From assembly GCA_937906765.1 (NCBI GenBank), contig CALCUV010000201.1, forward strand, positions 1 through 12,246: 12,246 nucleotides of DNA. The letters run 5' to 3'. This document shows, in pieces, positions 6,139 to 12,246 of this stretch. Under the pieces are notes generated by a model. That model made no database searches. It saw nothing but the letters and a program-made list of their open reading frames with translations, and was not told the origin of the DNA. Position numbers and translations under genes: made by a program. Position 1 is the stretch's first letter; each line of letters begins with the position of its first letter. The stretch comes from an uncultured Prevotella sp. GTDB lineage: Bacteria; Bacteroidota; Bacteroidia; Bacteroidales; Bacteroidaceae.

Positions 6139-9100
6139 TTACAAGTTAACTGTTATACCGAGATTAAAGTTACGACCTGCAGTAAGATAACCAGCATCAA
6201 TACCCTGATAGAGTACACTGTTACCTGCTGTTACTTCAGGATCATTGCCTGTGTATTCAGAAACGGTAAACACGTTGTTTGCTTCACCCCAAACGGTGAG
6301 ACCCTGCAACCAACTGAGGTTGTTTACGGGAATCTTGTAAGTAAGGCGAACCTTCTTCAACTTGAGGTAAGAACCATCTTCAATCCAACGATCTGAGAAA
6401 CGTTCGTTGTTTACCCAAAGTTCGTTGTCTGCAGACATTGTACGAGGAACATCTGTTACCTGACCTTGATAACGCCAACGGTTGCAAACTGCTGTAGTTT
6501 GGTTCCAGATATTGTTACCATTTTCAAGTTGAGAACGCTGATAGTTGAATACATCGTTACCAACTGAATACTTGAAGTTGAGGTCAAGAGCAAAGTTCTT
6601 GTAAGTGAAATTAGTGTAGAAACTACCGAAGAAATCGGGGTTAGGATCACCAATTACAACCATATCTGCTTCGCTAATCCAACCGTCACCATTTTGATCT
6701 ACAAAATGAACGTCACCAGCATGGAAATCACGTGAAGGATTCTGTGAAAGACCTGTAGGATACTTCAATCCTGCAGCCTTAGCAGCTGCTTCGTCAGCAA
6801 ACACTCCGTTTGTCTGATAACCGAAGAATACACCAGCAGCGTGACCTACAGCAGTAAGAACGTTGTTATCACCATATACACTTGAAGTGTAACCATTGAT
6901 TACAGTAGGTTCACCAGTCTTGTTGCCGTTTGCATCAAGTGCATAAAGTTCAATCTTGTTAGAAGCGGGAAGTTCTTCGATCTTATTTTCGTACTTACCT
7001 ACTGAGAGACCTGCTTGCCAACCGAAGTTCTTTGTCTTAACAAGAACTGCATTTGCATTCAAGTTGAAACCCTTATTGCTTAACTCACCATCATTACCCC
7101 ACATCATAGACATACCAGTGATATCACTAACAGCCTTACGAGTCAAGAGGTTTGAAGTTGTAGAGAGATAATACTCTGCACCAAGTGAAAGGCGATTATT
7201 CAAAAGATTAACCTGAGCACCTACATTGAAACGACGGTTTGTTTCCCACTGGATTGTAGGATTCTGAATGTTAGCCAACACGAGTGAAGTTGCCTTATCC
7301 ATGAACTTGATGTTCTGGAAGTAAGTGCGACTTGCATAGTAGTCAACGTTGTCGTTACCACTTTCTTCGTAACCAGCGTTCAACTTCAAATAGTTGATGA
7401 CAGGAACATTGAACCAAGGTTCTGAAGAAACCACCCAAGCTGCTTGTACGCTGGGGAAGAGACCCCAGTTAACACCTGCAAGTTTAACACCTTCAACAGT
7501 TTCACGACCGAAACGGCTTGATGATTCCATTGTAGTTCCGAGGCGAAGGAAGTACTTGTTCTTCAAGTTGTAATTCAAATCTGCGTAGTATGCGAGATTA
7601 ATCCAACTATCATTTGTACCTCCGTAATCCTTGTACTGCAATGAGTAACTCATGTTAGGCATCTTATCATTGTCATTGTTATAACCAGTAATGTAGCTAT
7701 CACTATATGAATAAGATGACATACGGAAACCTCCGAGGAAGTCAAATGCATGAGCACCATACTGACGCTTCCACTGAACACGCAAGTCATTGAAGAGTGT
7801 TGTTTCCTTACCGAACTGTGTTCTGATGACACTTGTTACACCACCAAGACCTTCAACTTCCTTAGTAGGAGTACCTGTATTGGGAAGGTAATACTTTTCA
7901 TTATTACGGTTCAAAATGTAACTGAAGCGGTCGCTTACTGTCCAGTACTTGTTGATGCGATATTTAGGAGCTACGTTGATGCTGAACTGAGTCTGTTCAT
8001 GGTAGTTCTTATTATCACCATCACCGTTTAACAAAATCCAATAGGGGTTAGCCAAACCTTCGAAGCCATAACCTGAAGCAAATGCCAAGGGGTTATTCGC
8101 ATCGTTGTAGTTCTTACCAGCGTAAACGTTTGAAGCATGACCAAGCACAAGCTTATTAAGGTCATTGTCAAACTTTACAAAGTATTCGTAAGGACTAACA
8201 AAAGGATTTTGAATCAAACCGAGAACATTGGGTGAACTGATGTTGCGTGAAGAATAATCTTCAGCCCAACCATTGTCGCGGAGGTTATAAGCATTCTTTG
8301 TATATGCGATGTCAAATGCGGTAGTGAAGTTGCGGAACATTTCGATATCAGTGTTAAAACGAATGTTCAAACGATTGAAATCATTCTTCTTCGCAGTTGC
8401 ATCACTCTGAGTGTAACCCAAAGAAAGGTTGTACATAGCAACATCGTCACCACCTTCTACACTGACCTTGTAGTTCTGAGTGTAACTATCTTCGTAGAGG
8501 TCCTTCTGCCAATCTGTTTCATTGTGATACATATCGTAGAAGAGGTAACTGGGGTCTTCATTCATGAAGCCGTTAGTTGCAGTTGAAAGACGCTTAGCAT
8601 TTTCAGTAGTACCGAGGAACTCTGTTACATAGTTACGATACTGTGAAGCATTCATCATCTTCAACTGGTCAGGTGTTTGTTCGAAACCACCATAAGCACG
8701 CACCTTAATGCGAGTTGCCATGCTCTTACCACGACGTGTGTCGATTTCAATTACACCATTACCACCCTTTGCACCATAAAGCGCTGTACCATTTGTTAAA
8801 ACGCGTACGTCAGCAATATCTTCTGGGTCAATCACACTGAACACGTTGTTATAAAAACCATCGTGAAGTGTTGTACGGTCGTACTGCATATCCCAAATTA
8901 CTCCATCCACTACAATGAGAGGTTGAGCATTTGTGTTCAAAGAGTTCAAACCATTGATGAACATGGCAGCACCTTGTGCAGGAATTCCGCCACGAGCAAT
9001 TGAACGTACAGCACCATTGAGATAATCTTCGATATCGTCTTCAACTGTCAATGCGCTAGTTTCCTTGAGCGTATATTCGTGCTTCAAGTTAAGATCTGTA

Positions 9101-9501
9101 CCATCCTTATAAAGGTTCTTAACCAAACCGCTATAGAGATAAGCATTCTGACCCGTTGCTGCCTTAATTGCAAGTTGTGTTGCGTTATATTCATCAACAC
9201 TTACATAAAGCGCTGTTACAAACGTGGGCACTTTGATTGTGTAATTCCCTTTATCGTCTGTCATCGCTGTATAGAGGCGATTGTTCAAAGCTTGAACACG
9301 TACGCCAGCCATTGGTTCTTTCGTGGTTGCGTCAAAGACGGTACCCGAAATCTCCTTCATCTCGTACTTCTGAGCTTCAGTTTTTGCCTTACCTTTTGCA
9401 GGAGCTTCCTGAGCTGAAAGTACGCAAGTTCCTGATAGCATCAAGATTCCAACAGATGCGCGGAGAACACCTTGCATGAAATTGATATTTGTCTGTTTCA
9501 T
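6139..9501 (-). CDS. SusC/RagA family TonB-dependent outer-membrane transporter
   Basis: This 1120-residue protein is a SusC-like receptor that imports a substrate through a 22-stranded outer-membrane barrel using TonB energy. Residues 1-30 are a Sec signal (cleavage probably LSA/QE). Residues about 49-125 form the carboxypeptidase-regulatory-like domain (EISGTVFDATTKEPMAGV, DDKGNYTIKVP) typical of the family. The plug domain spans about 150-260, with the hallmark GGIPAQGAAMFINGLNSLN (171-189), PLIVVDGV (194-201) and ALYGAKGGNGVIEIDTRRG (240-258). The barrel follows to the C-terminus, which ends NFNLGITVNL with the usual alternating pattern. A DQNGDG loop at 935-940 resembles a calcium-binding loop often seen in SusC proteins. 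The start at 9501 gives a complete signal peptide and lies 29 bases after the preceding stop, so it is co-transcribed with the FAS1 lipoprotein. No frameshift is seen. Substrate unknown. Confidence 0.96.
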   Translation of the reverse strand: MKQTNINFMQGVLRASVGILMLSGTCVLSAQEAPAKGKAKTEAQKYEMKEISGTVFDATTKEPMAGVRVQALNNRLYTAMTDDKGNYTIKVPTFVTALYVSVDEYNATQLAIKAATGQNAYLYSGLVKNLYKDGTDLNLKHEYTLKETSALTVEDDIEDYLNGAVRSIARGGIPAQGAAMFINGLNSLNTNAQPLIVVDGVIWDMQYDRTTLHDGFYNNVFSVIDPEDIADVRVLTNGTALYGAKGGNGVIEIDTRRGKSMATRIKVRAYGGFEQTPDQLKMMNASQYRNYVTEFLGTTENAKRLSTATNGFMNEDPSYLFYDMYHNETDWQKDLYEDSYTQNYKVSVEGGDDVAMYNLSLGYTQSDATAKKNDFNRLNIRFNTDIEMFRNFTTAFDIAYTKNAYNLRDNGWAEDYSSRNISSPNVLGLIQNPFVSPYEYFVKFDNDLNKLVLGHASNVYAGKNYNDANNPLAFASGYGFEGLANPYWILLNGDGDNKNYHEQTQFSINVAPKYRINKYWTVSDRFSYILNRNNEKYYLPNTGTPTKEVEGLGGVTSVIRTQFGKETTLFNDLRVQWKRQYGAHAFDFLGGFRMSSYSYSDSYITGYNNDNDKMPNMSYSLQYKDYGGTNDSWINLAYYADLNYNLKNKYFLRLGTTMESSSRFGRETVEGVKLAGVNWGLFPSVQAAWVVSSEPWFNVPVINYLKLNAGYEESGNDNVDYYASRTYFQNIKFMDKATSLVLANIQNPTIQWETNRRFNVGAQVNLLNNRLSLGAEYYLSTTSNLLTRKAVSDITGMSMMWGNDGELSNKGFNLNANAVLVKTKNFGWQAGLSVGKYENKIEELPASNKIELYALDANGNKTGEPTVINGYTSSVYGDNNVLTAVGHAAGVFFGYQTNGVFADEAAAKAAGLKYPTGLSQNPSRDFHAGDVHFVDQNGDGWISEADMVVIGDPNPDFFGSFYTNFTYKNFALDLNFKYSVGNDVFNYQRSQLENGNNIWNQTTAVCNRWRYQGQVTDVPRTMSADNELWVNNERFSDRWIEDGSYLKLKKVRLTYKIPVNNLSWLQGLTVWGEANNVFTVSEYTGNDPEVTAGNSVLYQGIDAGYLTAGRNFNLGITVNL

Positions 9502-9530
9502 TTCTTCAGCTTTTTTTCGTTTGTACTGTC

Positions 9531-11363
9531 TTATCTGTAGGGCTCAATAATAATTTTATAAATATTCATTGCCATACACTTGGGTGATCCAGCACTACCT
9601 GTCTGACGACTTGACATTGAGAACTTCAAACGGGGGAATGAATTAATTCCACTGGGAAGACCATCGTAAGAGTACTCGAGATCCAACTTTTCAAAAAGGA
9701 CAACCTTTTCAACTCGGTCGCTAGGAGCAGTGATACCCTTTGCTTCAGCTATTTTAGTACCAGCCTTAGTTGCATCATCAAGCACTGTAACATCAAAGGT
9801 CAAATTTTCTACATAGGGTACCCCCTTGTTGTTCACCAAACCTTCTTCATAAAGTGTGTGATAAGCAGTAGGAACGAGGATTGCATAAACCTTATAAGAA
9901 CCACTCTTCAACGAGGGAAGGTTTACTGTGAAGTCCATTGCCTTACCTGTTGACTGAACTTCAACACGCGTGAAACTCTTTACTTCATAGGGGTCAATGA
10001 TGCTATCATTACGGTAGTTTCCTAATGAAACATTTTCGTAATACGCATTAGATTGTGCAAGAACATTGACATTGAGTTCCTGTCTCTTGAGGTAAGAGTA
10101 AGCAACGTCCATGTTGTAACTGTCAACTGCAAAGATAAGACCGTTTGATGCTTTGAGAGGTTCAACATCTGCATTATCCTTACCTAAGAAGAGAGGATTC
10201 TTACCACCCTTATTACTATTGTAGATAGTCATGAAGTTGGTGGTATTAACAGAGTCGTTATACAAGCAGTAGTCAATGATTGAATTGTCGTCGTTACGAT
10301 TTACATTTTCACCCATTGTTGAGGGAGTGAAGTACATCGCAGAGAAGAGCAATTTCTGAGCATTGAGTGTCTTTAACGAGTCAATCTGTTCGTCAGTAAA
10401 CTTAAGCGCTTCATTACCAGAGAAGCCCCAATCTGCATTTGTGTTTGACCAGTTGTAGTTATAAGACTTCTTATAGTTGAAGAGCTTCTTAGCATTTTCT
10501 AATGCTGCTTCATAAGCGTCATCCGTTGGAATAACTGCTACGTAAAGAGAGTCTTCATTCTTGATTTCAGCACGAGCTTCAGTCAAGAGTGTGTTGTAGT
10601 TACTATACACAGAGTCAACATACTCCATCTTACCTTCGTTGTTCATTGCACCTTCTGTAGAAGCACCTGGAGCAAACGAAGTAATGTCAAACTCGGGACT
10701 GCTGATCACACCATACACCTTAGAGAACTGAGGCAAGGCAGCCAAATAGTCAAAGATGTTATAAGCATACTTTGAAGGAGCGTTCAACACGTGAAGCGTA
10801 CCATTTGAAGAGGGTTTTGAAGTTTGACCTTCTTCGAAAGCAACTCCGTCAAAAGTTTTTGCGGTAGCATCATACATAACGTACTTTGCGTTCAACATGC
10901 GCACTTCCTTTCCTTCTGCTTGAGATTCGTGGTTAAAACGTGCGATGTGTTGACCTAAGAATTGTGAAGCAAAGACGTACTCTGCCTTTGTTGCAGCTTT
11001 ACGATCTGTAGCATAAAGCGCTTTGATTTCTGCTAACTCTTCCAACATTGCAGCAGCGTCAAAACTTCCGTTTACGGGAGCCCATACTGTTAATGCTTGT
11101 GAAGAGTTAAGATAATCTGCATAACTAATCTTAGCCTTGTCTGTGGGATAGTCCATGTCGTTCTTGAGATAAGAAGTTTCACTCAAGATACTTGCAAAGT
11201 CAGAAAGAGATTCATTTGCCTGAATATTCTCCCACAAGGTTTTGCCTTCTGTTTCGCCGGTTACAACGATGTCGTAATGATCGTCAGAACATGCAGCCAT
11301 TCCCATTACGGCAACAATGCTAAGCAGACCTCCTTTGAACCAGTTTTGATATGAATTATTCAT
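9531..11363 (-). CDS. FAS1 (fasciclin)-domain surface lipoprotein, two domains plus C-terminal module
   Basis: The 610-residue protein begins with a lipoprotein signal ending GMAAC (C25) followed by S-D-D, matching the acidic tag that sends Bacteroidota lipoproteins to the cell surface. Two divergent FAS1-like domains follow. The first spans about 41-196, with LTVWAPVNGSFD (91-102) as the H1 box and NGTLHVLNAP (187-196) as the H2 box. The second spans about 201-415, with LYVAVIPTDDAYEAA (273-287) and NGLIFAVDS (407-415). Residues about 455-610 form a separate beta-rich module (DFTVNLPSLKSGSYKVYAI at 477-495, ending MNIYKIIIEP) that resembles the end of the upstream gene product. FAS1 domains are known in adhesion and surface binding. 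Here, directly ahead of susC by 29 bases, an auxiliary substrate-binding role is inferred. The domain calls come from pattern reading and are less certain than for its neighbours. Confidence 0.83.
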   Translation of the reverse strand: MNNSYQNWFKGGLLSIVAVMGMAACSDDHYDIVVTGETEGKTLWENIQANESLSDFASILSETSYLKNDMDYPTDKAKISYADYLNSSQALTVWAPVNGSFDAAAMLEELAEIKALYATDRKAATKAEYVFASQFLGQHIARFNHESQAEGKEVRMLNAKYVMYDATAKTFDGVAFEEGQTSKPSSNGTLHVLNAPSKYAYNIFDYLAALPQFSKVYGVISSPEFDITSFAPGASTEGAMNNEGKMEYVDSVYSNYNTLLTEARAEIKNEDSLYVAVIPTDDAYEAALENAKKLFNYKKSYNYNWSNTNADWGFSGNEALKFTDEQIDSLKTLNAQKLLFSAMYFTPSTMGENVNRNDDNSIIDYCLYNDSVNTTNFMTIYNSNKGGKNPLFLGKDNADVEPLKASNGLIFAVDSYNMDVAYSYLKRQELNVNVLAQSNAYYENVSLGNYRNDSIIDPYEVKSFTRVEVQSTGKAMDFTVNLPSLKSGSYKVYAILVPTAYHTLYEEGLVNNKGVPYVENLTFDVTVLDDATKAGTKIAEAKGITAPSDRVEKVVLFEKLDLEYSYDGLPSGINSFPRLKFSMSSRQTGSAGSPKCMAMNIYKIIIEPYR

Positions 11364-11403
11364 ACTATTGTTCTTGTTTAATTCAAAAAAGTTTAAGTGG
11401 AGA

Positions 11404-11446
11404 AAGAAGTCACATCCTTCACAGACGGAAGGATGTGCTCCTTCTT
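11404..11446 (-). other. Intercistronic hairpin between the two FAS1-type genes
   Basis: CACATCCTTC (11411-11420) and GAAGGATGTG (11428-11437) pair perfectly around a 7-base loop. Outer arms AAGAAG (11404-11409) and CTTCTT (11441-11446) extend the stem across an asymmetric bulge. It begins 11 bases after the upstream stop. On the transcribed strand the following ACTTCTTTCTCC is only moderately T-rich, so it could be a partial terminator or attenuator, or an mRNA-stabilising structure. The gap to the next start is 94 bases. Confidence 0.6.
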
Positions 11447-11457
11447 CCTAACTATTT

Positions 11458-11991
11458 TTACCAAATATCTTCCACTTCTGCGCCGTTGTAAACTTCCTTC
11501 GGAACGATTTCAATGAAGTCAACATACAACTGAGCGTCAAGTTTCTTGAGCGCAGACTTGTAACGCAAGTAATAAGTTGTACCGGGTTCCATGCGCTGAC
11601 GTGTAACAATACGGCGGAGACCAGGAGTTGCAGGACTGGCATCACGGATAGTTTCAAGTCCCTTTGAACCAGAAGACGTAATGATATTTGGTGCCTTCAA
11701 GTAACCTTGGTTACGCAAGTTCTTGTCATTTTCAATATTCACCTGAATATCATCGGGATCATCGAGAACCCAAGGAATTGCAGGATTGTTTTGACAAGAT
11801 TGACGCATATCGTAAGGAAGACCTGCGGGTTGCAAACGGTCGGGGTCTGTACCAAAGTACATCTGTGCCATACCACGGAGGGTGTTGTGAGAAGCATAAA
11901 TACGCACTTCGTATTCATTTGCTACGGGAACAGGAGGCAACTTGATGGTAAAGTCATAAAGACCTGTCACCATGAATTCATCACCTTCCAA
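11458..11991 (-). CDS. FAS1-associated protein, 3' fragment of a frameshifted gene (C-terminal module)
   Basis: This is the last 177 residues of a gene whose earlier part is read in a different frame (see 11967-12246). The visible product starts MEGDEFMVTGLYDF, continues with the beta-strand signature DFTIKLPPVP and EYEVRIYAS, and ends with RMEPGTTYYLRYKSAL and LYVDFIEIVP. The ATG at 11991 is probably not a true start: homology-like continuity runs upstream in the other frame (SYLHVAYSKVGGAW joins (C)LEGDEFMVTG), and there is no signal peptide. The module matches the C-terminus of the next protein in pattern (DFT-x-x-LP ... x-Y-x-V ... I-x-I-x-P), so the two are paralogues in this part. A hairpin starts 11 bases after its TAA. 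Whether it is made as protein depends on whether the frameshift is real. Confidence 0.75.
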   Translation of the reverse strand: MEGDEFMVTGLYDFTIKLPPVPVANEYEVRIYASHNTLRGMAQMYFGTDPDRLQPAGLPYDMRQSCQNNPAIPWVLDDPDDIQVNIENDKNLRNQGYLKAPNIITSSGSKGLETIRDASPATPGLRRIVTRQRMEPGTTYYLRYKSALKKLDAQLYVDFIEIVPKEVYNGAEVEDIW

Positions 11992-12246
11992 GCACCACCA
12001 ACCTTTGAGTAAGCAACGTGGAGATAAGATACCTTAGTATCGGTTGTTGCACGAACCAAGTTATCAAAATACGTGCGCTGATCATTCACCTTGGGGAAGT
12101 GCATGTAGTCACCACCACGGAAGTTGTTAGAAGTCAATTCATGAAGAACTGTTGTAAAGTCAATTCTGAGTCGTTCCTTACCCATATCCATGCGTTGCTT
12201 CTGACCGAACACGAGCATATCGCTGATGGGATAAACATAACCATTA
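11967..12246 (-). CDS. FAS1-type surface protein, 5' fragment visible in window (frame ends early at a frameshift)
   Basis: The frame is open from the right edge of the window and stops at TGA 11969-11967, so the true start lies outside. Its first residues, NGYVYPISDMLVFG, look like the end of a FAS1 domain (the N-G-x-x-Y/H-x-I-D-x-x-L box). A linker and a beta-rich stretch follow (DYMHFPKVNDQ, TKVSYLHVAYSKVGGAW). After GGAW the frame gives only KVMNSW and a stop, while the -1 frame continues with well-formed family-like sequence. An internal ATG at 12218 exists, but the frame clearly continues upstream of it. This is the most upstream gene seen of the SusCD locus. It may be a decayed gene, or intact with a sequence error. 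Confidence 0.7.
   Translation of the reverse strand, partial: NGYVYPISDMLVFGQKQRMDMGKERLRIDFTTVLHELTSNNFRGGDYMHFPKVNDQRTYFDNLVRATTDTKVSYLHVAYSKVGGAWKVMNSW
11985..12003 (-). other. Probable frameshift site in the first FAS1-type gene
   Basis: Reading GTT GGT GGT GCT TGG continues the upstream frame, while TGG TGC TTG GAA GGT belongs to the downstream frame. Restoring one frame needs one extra base here (or two fewer). Frame limits confine the shift to between a TAA in the downstream frame near 12034 and the TGA at 11967. The local sequence is a run of G-G-T repeats, with no long homopolymer and no canonical slippery heptamer. Confidence 0.72.

Noticed and set aside
11985..12003. Programmed -1 ribosomal frameshift
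   Set aside because: No X-XXY-YYZ slippery heptamer in the upstream frame around the junction; mutation or sequence error is simpler.

Overview
The window looks like a Bacteroidota chromosome, most likely order Bacteroidales (Prevotella/Bacteroides-like). Three things point there: a fused LpxC-FabZ protein, a SusC/SusD pair, and start codons without Shine-Dalgarno sequences, preceded by A/T-rich DNA. Every gene I can support lies on the minus strand, so transcription runs from high to low coordinates. I see no tRNA, rRNA, CRISPR array, transposase or integrase.

Region 1 (about 12246 to 3810) is a SusCD-type nutrient-uptake locus. In transcription order it holds: the 3' part of a FAS1 (fasciclin)-type protein gene that carries a frameshift near 11985-12003; a second, intact lipoprotein with two FAS1-like domains (11363-9531); a 1120-residue SusC-like TonB-dependent outer-membrane transporter (9501-6139); a 729-residue SusD-like surface lipoprotein (6047-3858); and a strong Rho-independent terminator (3844-3810). 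The probable model is a SusC barrel with a SusD lid, helped by FAS1-type surface lipoproteins that may take the place of SusE/SusF-type binding proteins. No glycoside hydrolase, sulfatase, protease or regulator is visible, so the substrate cannot be read from this window. Strong hairpins follow two of the internal stop codons and may tune relative expression.

Region 2 (3562 to 1) is a lipid A biosynthesis block: lpxD, the lpxC-fabZ fusion, lpxA, and then, only 10 bases after lpxA, the start of a gene resembling the plasmid pRiA4b ORF-3 family that runs off the left edge. LpxA, LpxC and LpxD catalyse the first three steps of lipid A synthesis, and the FabZ part supplies acyl chains. All catalytic residues I looked for are present. 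A 9-10 base tandem repeat fills most of the gap between lpxD and lpxC-fabZ.

The 295-base gap at 3563-3857 separates the regions. It holds the terminator and only a weak promoter candidate for lpxD. The most unusual items are the FAS1/SusCD arrangement with its frameshifted first gene, the shared C-terminal module of the two FAS1-type proteins, the tandem repeat, and the hairpins that follow stop codons.
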